DNA from: an uncultured Clostridia bacterium | GTDB taxonomy: Bacteria > Bacillota > Clostridia > Christensenellales > CAG-917 | Direction of reading: 5' to 3' | Assembly (NCBI GenBank): GCA_934233745.1 | Contig: CAKQGN010000001.1 | Span: forward strand, 496,001 to 560,000 | Length of the DNA stretch: 64,000 bases | In this document: piece after piece, positions 31,357 to 39,292 of the stretch | Layout: every line of letters starts with the position of its first letter | Position numbering within the stretch: the first letter of the stretch is position 1 | The notes under the pieces: model-generated | Told to the model about the DNA's origin: nothing | What the model saw: the letters and a program-made list of their open reading frames with translations, nothing else | Databases searched by the model: none | Position numbers and translations under genes: made by a program

Positions 31357-33411
31357 ATGGATCCCAAATATCAAAGTTTGTTTACGCCTTGGAAGATCGG
31401 CAATTGCGAGATTAAAAACCGCATTGTTCTTACGTCTATGGGCGGAACTTCAATTTTCGGTTGGATGGAGCCTCATCACTTTGACAAAGAAGCCGCAAAT
31501 TTCTTGCTTGACAGAGCAAAAAACAATGTCGGTCTTATTTTGCCGGGTATCGCCCCCATCAGAAACGTTATCGGCGGAAATTGGCTTTACAAGAGCAAAA
31601 GCTCGTTCAGACATCTCAAACCGTTTATGGATGAGCTTCACAAAACCGGTGCAAAGATGTTTGTGCAGCTTACTGCCGGTTTCGGACGCTCTTTTGCAAT
31701 TTCATCGATGATGGAAATGCTTGCAACAAACAAAGTGCTCGGCGCAATCGCAAAACCCTTCATCAATATCGACCGGCTCACCATGAGCGCAAGTCCCAAT
31801 CCTAACCGTTGGAGTGATAAAGTGCCTTCTCGCGCAATGACCGTCGATGAGATACACGAGTTTATCAAAGCGTTCGGCAAAACTGCGAAAATGTGCAAGG
31901 ACGCAGGTGTGGACGGCGTTGAAATCCATGCGGTGCATGAAGGCTATCTGCTCGATCAATTCACGATGAAATACACCAACCAACGCACTGACGAGTATGG
32001 CGGATCCATTGAAAACAGATATCGTTTCCCGATTGAAATCGTAAAGGAAATCAAGAGAGTTTGCGGTGACGATTATCCTGTTTCTTTGAGATATTCGGTT
32101 GTGTCAAAGACAAAAGGATTCCGTCAGGGCGCGCTTCCCGGTGAAGAGTATGTCGAAGTCGGGCGCGATATGGAAGAGAGCAAGATTGCGGCAAAGATGC
32201 TCCAAGACGCAGGCTATGATATGCTCAACTCCGACAACGGCACGTACGACGCATGGTACTGGGCGCATCCGCCTGTATATATGCCTCAAAACTGCAACCT
32301 CGAAGACTGCGAAGAACTCAAAAAAGCGGTGGATATTCCCGTTGTTTGCGCCGGCCGTATGACTCCGCAGATTGCGGCAGAAGCAATTGCAGAGGGCAAG
32401 ATCGACGGTATGGGCGTTGCTCGTCAATTCCTCACCGATCCCGAATGGGTGACAAAACTCATGCAAGGCAGAGAGGACGATATTATGCCGTGTATATGCT
32501 GCCACAACGCATGCTTCAATATGGCGCACTACAACGGCGTCCCGAACGATCAGGAATTGTCGGATACCGCAGGTATGGCGCGTTGCGCACTCAATCCGCA
32601 CACCATGCAATCCAAAAAATACAAGATTGTCCCTGCGACGAGATCCAAGAAAATCGCCGTTGTCGGCGGTGGTATCGGCGGTATGGAAGTTGCAAGAGTT
32701 GCAACGCTCCGCGGACACAAAGTCACAATTTACGAAAAAGGCAACGACCTCGGAGGCATTTTCGTCGCAGCGGCAGCCCCGTCTTTCAAAGAAAAAGACA
32801 AGGAGCTTATCGCTTGGTATAAAAAGCAAATCAAAGATTTGGGTATCGAAGTGAAATACGGCGTCAAAGTCGATGACGTAAGCAAACTCGACGCCGACGA
32901 AGTTGTCGTCGCAACGGGTGCCGTCGCAAGACGATTCAAGGTTCCCGGAGTCGAAAAAACAATCGAGGCATGCGACTTTTTGCTCGGCAAAAAGAGCGTA
33001 GGCGACAATGTCGTGGTCATCGGCGGTGGCTTGACCGGTTGCGAAATCGCATATGAATTGCAACTTCAAGGTAAACATCCCGTAATTGTCGAGATGAAAA
33101 ACGATCTTATCGCAGTCAAGGGCGTATGCCTTGCAAACTCCTCATATTTGAGAGAATACTTTGCGCTTCACAAAGTGCCTGTGCATCTTGAAACAAAACT
33201 CGTTGCTGTCACGGACGGCGGAGTCAAAGTTCAAAGCAAAGACGGCAAAGAGTTTGAAATCGCCGCGGATTCTGTCATTATGTCCGTCGGTTATAACCCC
33301 GCTCCGATAGCGGAAAAGAGCAAACACGTTCATGTGGTGGGCGACAGTGCAAAAGTAGGCAATCTCCGCACGGTTATCTGGGGCGCATGGGATGTCGCAA
33401 TGAAACTGTAA
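31357..33411 (+). CDS. Old Yellow Enzyme-type NAD(P)H:flavin oxidoreductase with FeS and FAD domains
   Basis: A 684-residue enzyme of the 2,4-dienoyl-CoA reductase / 2-enoate reductase / BaiCD group. Residues about 1-370 form the FMN-binding TIM barrel (FTPWKIGNCEIKNRIVLTSM, GVDGVEIHAVHEGYLLDQF, NQRTDEYGGSIENRYRF). A cluster motif CICCHNACFN with a later Cys (MARCALNP) binds 4Fe-4S. The C-terminal part holds two dinucleotide folds, KIAVVGGGIGGMEVARVA (FAD) and NVVVIGGGLTGCEIAYEL (NAD(P)H). AAGGAGAGAATT sets the start at 31357. The enzyme reduces activated C=C bonds, for instance of enoates or steroid-like compounds; no companion bile-acid genes are adjacent, so the substrate is open. Confidence 0.93.
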   Translation: MDPKYQSLFTPWKIGNCEIKNRIVLTSMGGTSIFGWMEPHHFDKEAANFLLDRAKNNVGLILPGIAPIRNVIGGNWLYKSKSSFRHLKPFMDELHKTGAKMFVQLTAGFGRSFAISSMMEMLATNKVLGAIAKPFINIDRLTMSASPNPNRWSDKVPSRAMTVDEIHEFIKAFGKTAKMCKDAGVDGVEIHAVHEGYLLDQFTMKYTNQRTDEYGGSIENRYRFPIEIVKEIKRVCGDDYPVSLRYSVVSKTKGFRQGALPGEEYVEVGRDMEESKIAAKMLQDAGYDMLNSDNGTYDAWYWAHPPVYMPQNCNLEDCEELKKAVDIPVVCAGRMTPQIAAEAIAEGKIDGMGVARQFLTDPEWVTKLMQGREDDIMPCICCHNACFNMAHYNGVPNDQELSDTAGMARCALNPHTMQSKKYKIVPATRSKKIAVVGGGIGGMEVARVATLRGHKVTIYEKGNDLGGIFVAAAAPSFKEKDKELIAWYKKQIKDLGIEVKYGVKVDDVSKLDADEVVVATGAVARRFKVPGVEKTIEACDFLLGKKSVGDNVVVIGGGLTGCEIAYELQLQGKHPVIVEMKNDLIAVKGVCLANSSYLREYFALHKVPVHLETKLVAVTDGGVKVQSKDGKEFEIAADSVIMSVGYNPAPIAEKSKHVHVVGDSAKVGNLRTVIWGAWDVAMKL

Positions 33412-33419
33412 AGCGTTAA

Positions 33420-33539
33420 GCGCGCTATTTAGCGAATAACTTCGGCAGAGCCGTCCGTCCGTCAACTCATTTACGACAAGTAAATTAGGGTTGCCGTTCG
33501 GACGGCTCTTTCTTGTTCTTCATCTAAATATTGCGCTTT
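33420..33539 (+). repeat. Nested-hairpin element, copy C
   Basis: Left box TAGCGAATAACT, inner 11-bp helix AGAGCCGTCCG (33447-33457)/CGGACGGCTCT (33499-33509), central arm CAACTC-A-TTTAC/GTAAA-TTA-GGGTTG, right box TCTTGTTCTTCATCTAAA. The inner outer-helix pairs are TATTTAG/CTAAATA. It begins within 10 nt of the oxidoreductase stop codon. The rest of the gap to 33707 holds the next promoter. Confidence 0.9.
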
Positions 33540-33645
33540 ACGAATATGTGCGGTTTTGTTGAGGATTGATTCAAGATGTGCCTTTCTTGTTTGACGTTCA
33601 AATATCGCACTTAAAACCTTTGTTTGCGTAATGCGCAAAATGTTG

Positions 33646-33673
33646 TTGAAATAACGACGAAAGATGATATAAT
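33646..33673 (+). promoter_or_regulatory. Promoter of the aminopeptidase gene
   Basis: TTGAAA (33646-33651), 16 nt, TATAAT (33668-33673). Confidence 0.7.
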
Positions 33674-33707
33674 ATTCACAAAATATGAACGCACAGAGGT
33701 GTAGTGT

Positions 33708-34934
33708 ATGAAAAAAACAACTATGCAAAAATACGCGCGTCTTATCGCTCGCAAGGGAATAAACGTGCAAAAAAATCAAGAAGTTACAATCAATGCTTCT
33801 CTCGACCAGCCCGAATTTGTCAAAATGGTTGTTGAAGAATGCTATCGTGCGGGTGCAAAAAAGGTTGTTGTAGAGTGGAGTTATCAGCCTATAACAAAAC
33901 TTAATTATCGCTATCGCTCCGTCAAAACCTTGTCCGCAATCGAAAAGTGGGAAGAAGAGAAGTTGGCGCATAGATGCAAAGTGTTGCCTGCGATGATATA
34001 TATCGAGTCTGATGATCCGGACGGACTCAAAGGCGTCGATCAAAGCAAAGTGTCCAAGGCAAGCCAGGCAAGATACCCCGTTTTGAAGCCGTATATCGAC
34101 AAAATGGAGAACAAGTATCAATGGTGTATCGCCGCTGTTCCCGGCGAAGCATGGGCTAAAAAAGTTTTCCCCGGTGAAAGAACAAACAGAGCGGTCGAAA
34201 AGTTGTGGAATGCGATTCTTTACACCGCAAGAGCGGACGGCGAAGATCCCATAAAGGCGTGGGAAGAACACAATGCCGACCTCAAAGCAAGGTATAATTA
34301 TCTCAATTCGCTCAACATAGAATCTTTGCATTATACGTCATCTAACGGCACTGATTTCAAAGTCGGTCTGCTTCCCGACGGACTTTTCCTCGGCGGGAGC
34401 GAGGACACTCTCGGCGGAATCGAATTCAATCCCAATATCCCGAGCGAAGAAGTTTTTACTTCTCCTATGAAAGGCAACGCAGAAGGCATCGTATACGCAA
34501 CCCGTCCGCTTTCATACAGAGGAGAGCTTATAGACAACTTCTCCGTCCGTTTTGAAAACGGAAAAGCGGTTGAGGTGCATGCCGAAAAAGGCGAGGAGCT
34601 TTTGAAGCAAATGATTTCTATGGATGAAAATGCGGCATATCTCGGGGAGTGCGCGCTTGTGCCGTTCGATTCACCGATTCGCAATTCAGAAATCACATTC
34701 TTCAACACTTTGTTTGACGAAAACGCATGTTGCCACCTTGCCCTCGGACGCGGATTTGAAAACTGCCTCAAAGATTACGACAAGTATTCACATGAAGAAT
34801 GTCGTCAAAAGGGCATCAACGATTCTATCATTCACGTTGATTTTATGATCGGTTCGCAAGATCTCAACATCGATGCTCATACGGCAAGCGGGGAGGAGGT
34901 TGCGATTTTCCGCAACGGCAACTGGGCTTTCTAA
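33708..34934 (+). CDS. M29-family metallo-aminopeptidase
   Basis: Cytosolic peptidase that removes N-terminal residues, related to AmpS, PepS and aminopeptidase T. The 408-residue protein has the N-terminal domain (YARLIARKGINVQKNQEVTINASLDQPEFVK...VVVEWSYQP) and the metal-binding C-terminal domain: NPNIPSEEVFTSPMKGNAEGIV and LGECALVPFDSPI give the Glu ligands, and ACCHLALGRGF and SIIHVDFMIGS the His, His and Asp ligands. The length is typical. The GAGGTG ribosome site lies about 7 nt before ATG. It is monocistronic, between two nested-hairpin repeats. Confidence 0.93.
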   Translation: MKKTTMQKYARLIARKGINVQKNQEVTINASLDQPEFVKMVVEECYRAGAKKVVVEWSYQPITKLNYRYRSVKTLSAIEKWEEEKLAHRCKVLPAMIYIESDDPDGLKGVDQSKVSKASQARYPVLKPYIDKMENKYQWCIAAVPGEAWAKKVFPGERTNRAVEKLWNAILYTARADGEDPIKAWEEHNADLKARYNYLNSLNIESLHYTSSNGTDFKVGLLPDGLFLGGSEDTLGGIEFNPNIPSEEVFTSPMKGNAEGIVYATRPLSYRGELIDNFSVRFENGKAVEVHAEKGEELLKQMISMDENAAYLGECALVPFDSPIRNSEITFFNTLFDENACCHLALGRGFENCLKDYDKYSHEECRQKGINDSIIHVDFMIGSQDLNIDAHTASGEEVAIFRNGNWAF

Positions 34935-35053
34935 AACGCACTATTTGGCGAATAGCTTTGTCAAAGCCTGCCCCATAAACAGTCACGTACAATGAGTACG
35001 CTCCTGTCTATGTTGGCAGGCTTTTTCTTGTTCTTCATCTATTTAGAGCGCTT
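34934..35053 (+). repeat. Nested-hairpin element, copy D
   Basis: Left box GGCGAATAGCTTTGTCA, inner 10-bp helix AAAGCCTGCC (34963-34972)/GGCAGGCTTT (35015-35024), central arm ACAG-TCA-CGTAC/GTACG-CTC-CTGT, right box TTCTTGTTCTTCATCT. The outer helix is eroded. It starts at the stop codon of the aminopeptidase gene. Confidence 0.85.
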
Positions 35054-35395
35054 AAAACAGTTAACGTGAGAGTTACGCTCTTGTCTATCTTGTCAGGCTT
35101 TTCCTTGCTCTTCATCCAAATATTGCGTTTTAGTGATTAATGTTGTGTTATTTGCGAATAACTGCGGCAAGAGCTATGCTCTTGTCAACTCATGTACTAC
35201 GTGTACATTTGGGTTGCCAATAGCTGGCTCTTTTTTGTTCTTCATCTATTTAGATTGCTTAAAACAGTTTGCGTAAGATTTATGCTCCTGTTTATGTTGG
35301 CAGGCTTTTCCTTGCTCTTCATCCAAATATTGTGTTTTAGTGATTATATCGTGTTATTTGCGAACAACTGCGGCAGAGCTATGCTCTTGAACGGC
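35041..35395 (+). repeat. Tandem duplication containing one degenerate and several truncated nested-hairpin copies
   Basis: A unit at 35041-35247 is repeated at an offset of 207 nt (35248-35395, truncated at its 3' end); markers are CTTAAAACAG at 35051 and 35258 and CCTTGCTCTTCATCCAAAT in both. Each unit starts with a 3' half of the element. The first also holds a degenerate element (about 35145-35263) with left box TGCGAATAACTGCGGCA, short helix AAGAGC/GCTCTT (35169-35174/35227-35232) and central arm CAACTC-A-TGTAC/GTACA-TTT-GGGTTG. The second ends inside the left half. Confidence 0.8.
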
Positions 35396-35431
35396 TTGCG
35401 TAAGATATATTTTTTCTAAACCGAAAACGAT

Positions 35432-35667
35432 AAAAAAACAGTCGCTCGATTGAGCGACTGTTTTCCTCTAGATAAACCCGCACCGCCGTGTGATGCCATT
35501 TTATAAACCCGCCGTATAGCAGGGTGGGTAAAGACTGCCGTGCAGTATCTGCCTTCCACTGATATGATGAGGCTTGGCATCGCTGCATTTTGTCGGACGC
35601 GTCATCCCGTATAAAATTTGTGGTTCAAAATAGAGCACCATCACAAACATAGCAGGAATCTTTTGCT
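35432..35667 (-). ncRNA. Probable structured small RNA of about 235 nt, unidentified
   Basis: There is no coding frame, but a promoter (TTGCAA-N17-TATATT), a 5' hairpin ATAGCA/TGCTAT, and a long-range closing helix TGTGATG/CATCACA joined to CTATTTT/AAAATGG. Further hairpins are CTGC-ACG-GCAG and ACCCACC/GGCGGGT. The gene ends in a strong intrinsic terminator, AAAACAGTCGCTC/GAGCGACTGTTTT (35435-35447/35452-35464), with seven T on the minus strand. Size and the rod-like closing helix would suit 6S RNA, but I cannot confirm that, and another structured class is equally possible. Confidence 0.6.
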
Positions 35668-35673
35668 ATAATC

Positions 35674-35702
35674 AATATACCACAGCTTCATGTATATTGC
35701 AA
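35674..35702 (-). promoter_or_regulatory. Promoter of the structured RNA
   Basis: Read on the minus strand: TTGCAA (35702-35697), 17 nt, TATATT (35679-35674). The predicted start is near 35667. The adjoining 35703-35919 is AT-rich and holds nothing I can identify. Confidence 0.7.
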
Positions 35703-35919
35703 TACCCAATTTTAGCCTATCTTTTTTTGCTCCGTTGCGATGTGCAATCTCGTCGCATCGATGTTTGTTTGTGCGAAATAGAGTGTATACAGCCATATTA
35801 CATCGATTCATGAATGCCGATTTTCACCAAAAGTATTTCAAAAATCGTTGAATTTTATAATACTTTCGGACAACTATTATTTTTTTTGTCGTATTTGACA
35901 ACACTTTTTCGGATAGGTA

Positions 35920-35948
35920 TTGATAAAACACTTTGCGTATGTTATAAT
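35920..35948 (+). promoter_or_regulatory. Promoter of the PAP2 phosphatase gene
   Basis: TTGATA (35920-35925), 17 nt, TATAAT (35943-35948). Confidence 0.8.
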
Positions 35949-35977
35949 AAATCATAAAAAAATAATAGGGGTTAGTT

Positions 35978-37252
35978 ATGAAATCTCTTTCAATTTCAAT
36001 CAAATCAAAAACAATCATATCGATATGTTTGTTTGTGGTTTTGTTTGCGGTACTTATTGCCGTTGCGTCCGTATTCGATTATCAGGTGAGCGAGATTCTC
36101 ACCAAAAACGCATTGAAACCGGGCTCGTATCTTGCCGATGACCTTTTCGGTGTAGTGGGAGAAGCAATCGGAACATCGCCCATTTACATTCTTTTGGGTG
36201 TATGTACTGCAATTCTTTGTTGGTTTTTTGCAAAAAACGTCAAAGACAAAAAACTGGGAATCATGCTTGCCGTGATTTTCGGTTTGGTTGGCACGGTCGC
36301 ATGGTGGTATTATATCAAAGATATAATGAAATATATTCTCGAACATGCGGCAAACGAAGTAGGAGCAATCGGCGCGGCGGTTTACGAGTATCGCCACAAC
36401 GGTGCGGTCGTTGCCATTCAGTTGCTTGTTGCGCTCACCGTTCAGGCACTCACGGTGCTTGCCATCCGCCCTTTGAAAGCGGAAACTCTCAAAAAACTTG
36501 TTTGGTGGGTTATTGCTGCGCTTGCGGCTTGCGTTTTGGCAAACATCCTTATCATGATTGTAAAAGAGCCTGTCGGGCGCATGAGATTTAGAGCAATCAA
36601 CTCGGAAGTAGGACAAAGACTCATCGGCGCAGGACTTGTCAAAGGTTACACTCCTTGGTATATAGCCAACGGTCAACCGGACGAGGGCATAATCAACTCG
36701 TTTGTCGAGGCATATCCCGGCGCAAGCGACGCATTCAAATCTTTCCCGTCGGGACATACATGCGCTGCGGGCATGTCGTATGCGCTTATTATGCTTCCCG
36801 ATGTTGTAGATTTCAAACATAAAAAAGCTGGTAAAATTGCTTGCTGGGTTACACCCGTTGTAATCACCATGCTTGTTGCAATCAGTCGTATCGTTGTGGG
36901 CGCACACTATATGAGCGACGTCACGTTCGGCGGTACTTTTGCGTTTGTGTCCTTCATTATCATGCGTGAAATTTTCATTTGTAAGGGCAGTCACTTCTTT
37001 GCGCTGTTCCCGCGCCTTGCTTCTAAGAAGGCAGTTTCGCTTCCTGCCGACATCGAAGCGGAAAACCCCGTTGAAACCGTCGAGAGCGATGTCGAAGAAA
37101 ATCTTGTAGACGAAAGCGAAGTCGAAACTACAAGCGAAAATGCAACTCTTACGGATGATTTGAACGAAGAAATCGCCCTTTCAAGCGAGCAGGCAAACGA
37201 AATCGGAAAGGAAATTGCAGACAATCTCAAAGACGGTGTTGTAATCGAATAG
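35978..37252 (+). CDS. PAP2-family membrane phosphatase
   Basis: A 424-residue integral membrane enzyme of the type 2 phosphatidic acid phosphatase family, predicted to dephosphorylate lipid phosphates such as phosphatidate or undecaprenyl diphosphate at the outer face. The three catalytic motifs are KEPVGRMRFR, SFPSGHT and SRIVVGAHYMSD. About seven hydrophobic segments are visible, the first at residues 12-32. The last 80 residues form an acidic tail rich in Glu and Val. The insertion between the first and second motif (about 55 residues with GYTPWYIANGQPDEG) is longer than in small PAP2 enzymes. The AGGGGTTAG site lies before the ATG. It is a single gene with its own terminator. Confidence 0.9.
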   Translation: MKSLSISIKSKTIISICLFVVLFAVLIAVASVFDYQVSEILTKNALKPGSYLADDLFGVVGEAIGTSPIYILLGVCTAILCWFFAKNVKDKKLGIMLAVIFGLVGTVAWWYYIKDIMKYILEHAANEVGAIGAAVYEYRHNGAVVAIQLLVALTVQALTVLAIRPLKAETLKKLVWWVIAALAACVLANILIMIVKEPVGRMRFRAINSEVGQRLIGAGLVKGYTPWYIANGQPDEGIINSFVEAYPGASDAFKSFPSGHTCAAGMSYALIMLPDVVDFKHKKAGKIACWVTPVVITMLVAISRIVVGAHYMSDVTFGGTFAFVSFIIMREIFICKGSHFFALFPRLASKKAVSLPADIEAENPVETVESDVEENLVDESEVETTSENATLTDDLNEEIALSSEQANEIGKEIADNLKDGVVIE

Positions 37253-37298
37253 CCGCTTTGAAGTCACAAGTTTTTGCGCATCATATTTAATTTGAACG

Positions 37299-37326
37299 AA
37301 AGCCCGACAAAAATCGGGCTTTTTGC
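37299..37326 (+). terminator. Terminator of the PAP2 gene
   Basis: AAAGCCCGA (37299-37307) pairs with TCGGGCTTT (37314-37322), then T-tract. Confidence 0.88.
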
Positions 37327-37334
37327 TTTTCAAA

Positions 37335-37363
37335 TTGACATATGACGTTTTCAATGCTAAACT
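37335..37363 (+). promoter_or_regulatory. Promoter of the ACT-DUF711 operon
   Basis: TTGACA (37335-37340), 17 nt, TAAACT (37358-37363). Confidence 0.78.
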
Positions 37364-37408
37364 CATCGTTGCAACTGTGTTGCAATATATCAATTTCGGA
37401 GAACGACT

Positions 37409-37678
37409 ATGAAGGCGGTTGTATCTGTCATCGGAAAGGATCAAAGAGGCATAATTTCGGGAGTCAGCACAAGACTCTTTGAATTCGCGATCAACGTTCA
37501 GGACATATCGCAAACCATTATGCAAGACTATTTTACAATGATTATGCTTGTCGATTTGTCACAGGCCAATGCGGATTTTGCCACGATAAGCAAATCGCTT
37601 TGCGACCTGGGCAAAGAACTCGGCGTGGAGATACGCATCCAAAACGAGCAGGTTTTTACATCCATGCATCGCATCTGA
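37409..37678 (+). CDS. ACT-domain protein, UPF0237 family
   Basis: An 89-residue protein made of one ACT domain: KAVVSVIGKDQRGIISGVSTRLFEFAINVQDISQTIMQDYFTMIMLVDLS, with the typical G-x-D-x-x-G-I-I turn for ligand binding. Small stand-alone ACT proteins usually sense amino acids. CGGAG lies upstream of the ATG. It is followed after 7 nt by the DUF711/UPF0210 gene; the two are adjacent in many bacteria and probably act together, though neither has an established function. Confidence 0.92.
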   Translation: MKAVVSVIGKDQRGIISGVSTRLFEFAINVQDISQTIMQDYFTMIMLVDLSQANADFATISKSLCDLGKELGVEIRIQNEQVFTSMHRI

Positions 37679-37685
37679 GGTTTTT

Positions 37686-39035
37686 ATGATAAACGCAAAC
37701 GAAGTTGTGGAAACCAACAAAATGGTGTCATTTGAACACCTTGACGTGCGCACTGTCACTATGGGCATATCGCTTTTGGATTGCATAAGCGACGATATAG
37801 ACGTGCTTTGCGACAGGGTACACGACAAAATCGTAAGCAAGGCGAAAAACCTTGTCAAAGTCTGCGATGACATCGCAAACGAAATCGGAATACCCATTGT
37901 CAACAAGCGTATCAGTGTTACGCCCGTAAGCATTATTACGGCGCGCACCGGCAATGCCGTCAAAGTCGCAAAGACATTGGACGCTTGCGCAAAGGAAATC
38001 GGAGTTGATTTTGTGGGCGGATATTCCGCGCTTGTGCATAAAGGTATGACCGATTTTGAAAAAGAGTTTATCGAGTCTATCCCGGAGGCCCTTGCTTGCA
38101 CGGAGAAAGTCTGTTCGTCAGTGAATATCGGCTCGACGAAAGCAGGCATAAATATGGACGCCGTTGCCCTTATGGGCAAGATAATCAAACAAACCGCATA
38201 CTTGACGCGTGACAACGACAGCATCGGATGCGCAAAACTCGTAGTTTTCGCAAACGCCGTCGAAGACAATCCGTTTATGGCAGGTGCGTTTCACGGAGTC
38301 GGTGAAAACGATTGCGTAATCAACGTAGGCGTAAGCGGTCCCGGCGTCGTAGAAGAGGCTTTGAAGCATGTAAAAGGCGAAAATCTTACCGTCGTCGCAG
38401 AAACAATCAAGAAAGTCGCTTACAAAATCACGAGGGTAGGACAACTCGTTGCGCAAGAAGCGTCAAAACGTTTGGGGGCACATTTCGGCATAATCGACTT
38501 GAGCCTTGCTCCCACGCCCGTAAAAGGGGACAGCGTTGCGCACATCCTTGAAGAAATCGGCGTTGACATTGTGGGAGGTTACGGCACAACCGCCGCGCTT
38601 GCGCTGCTCAACGACGCAGTAAAAAAGGGTGGTACGATGGCGTCATCTCATGTCGGCGGACTCAGCGGTGCGTTTATTCCCGTCAGTGAAGATATCGGGA
38701 TGATCGAAGCCGCTCAAAAAGGTGTTCTCAAACTTGAAAAATTGGAGGCAATGACGGCAATTTGCTCCGTAGGTCTCGATATGATTGCCATTCCCGGAGA
38801 TACGTCTGCCGACGTTATTTCCGCAATGATTGCCGACGAATCCGCAATCGGTGTTGTCAACAACAAGACCACCGCCGTTCGCGTTATTCCCGTTTACGGC
38901 AAAAACGAAGGTTTCGTATCTTTCGGCGGACTTTTGGGTACTGCGCCGATTATGCCGATCAACCAAACGTCTCCTTCTCGACTCATTGCGAGAGGGGGTA
39001 GGATTCCTGCGCCGATTTGGGCAAACAAAAACTAA
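37686..39035 (+). CDS. DUF711 / UPF0210 family protein
   Basis: A 449-residue soluble protein of the conserved UPF0210 (DUF711) family. Recognisable segments are VRTVTMGISLLDC, GIPIVNKRISVTPVSII, DFVGGYSALVHKGMT, INVGVSGPGVV, LGAHFGIIDLSLAPTPVKGDSVAHILEEIGV, and VGLDMIAIPGDTSADVISAMIADE. The fold resembles glycyl-radical-enzyme-like barrels in known structures, but no catalytic activity is established. It is paired with the ACT-domain gene, and TGAGG overlapping the upstream stop serves as its ribosome site. Its stop codon TAA (39033-39035) lies directly at the outer helix of nested-hairpin copy F. Confidence 0.93.
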   Translation: MINANEVVETNKMVSFEHLDVRTVTMGISLLDCISDDIDVLCDRVHDKIVSKAKNLVKVCDDIANEIGIPIVNKRISVTPVSIITARTGNAVKVAKTLDACAKEIGVDFVGGYSALVHKGMTDFEKEFIESIPEALACTEKVCSSVNIGSTKAGINMDAVALMGKIIKQTAYLTRDNDSIGCAKLVVFANAVEDNPFMAGAFHGVGENDCVINVGVSGPGVVEEALKHVKGENLTVVAETIKKVAYKITRVGQLVAQEASKRLGAHFGIIDLSLAPTPVKGDSVAHILEEIGVDIVGGYGTTAALALLNDAVKKGGTMASSHVGGLSGAFIPVSEDIGMIEAAQKGVLKLEKLEAMTAICSVGLDMIAIPGDTSADVISAMIADESAIGVVNNKTTAVRVIPVYGKNEGFVSFGGLLGTAPIMPINQTSPSRLIARGGRIPAPIWANKN

Positions 39036-39158
39036 AACCGTCTGATTGAGCGAATAGCTTTGTCAAAGCCCTTCCGTATCCTCGTCATGTACGTAATGTA
39101 CATTAGGCGAGTTTACGGAAGGGCTTTTTCGCGCTCTTCATCTAAATCAGACGGTTTT
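39034..39158 (+). repeat. Nested-hairpin element, copy F
   Basis: The best-paired copy besides A. Outer 14-bp helix AAAACCGTCTGATT (39034-39047)/AATCAGACGGTTTT (39145-39158). Left box GAGCGAATAGCT. Inner 14-bp helix AAAGCCCTTCCGTA (39065-39078)/TACGGAAGGGCTTT (39114-39127). Central arm CTCG-TC-ATGTAC/GTACAT-TAGG-CGAG. Right box CTCTTCATCTAAA. It starts within the stop codon of the DUF711 gene. Confidence 0.92.
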
Positions 39159-39179
39159 GTTAAGTTGCAAAAATGTTGG

Positions 39180-39290
39180 AATCTTCCGCAATCGCACGCA
39201 GTGCGATATCACCCGAACGAAGTGAGGATATCACCGCACATAGCGAGATAAGATATCATTGTTGCGCAGCAACAACTGCGGCAAAGTCGC
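39180..39290. repeat. Cluster of short palindromic units
   Basis: Several small palindromes follow each other: CGCACGCAGTGCG, ATATCACCCGAACGAAGTGAGGATAT-like, and TTGTTGCGCAGCAACAA. GATATCA recurs between them. No gene is supported here; it looks like a dispersed intergenic repeat. Confidence 0.6.
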
Positions 39291-39292
39291 AA

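Noticed and set aside
33420..39158. A CRISPR array or insertion sequence explaining the repeats
   Set aside because: Copies are hundreds to thousands of bases apart, have no regular spacers, no flanking transposase gene and no target-site duplication that I can see.
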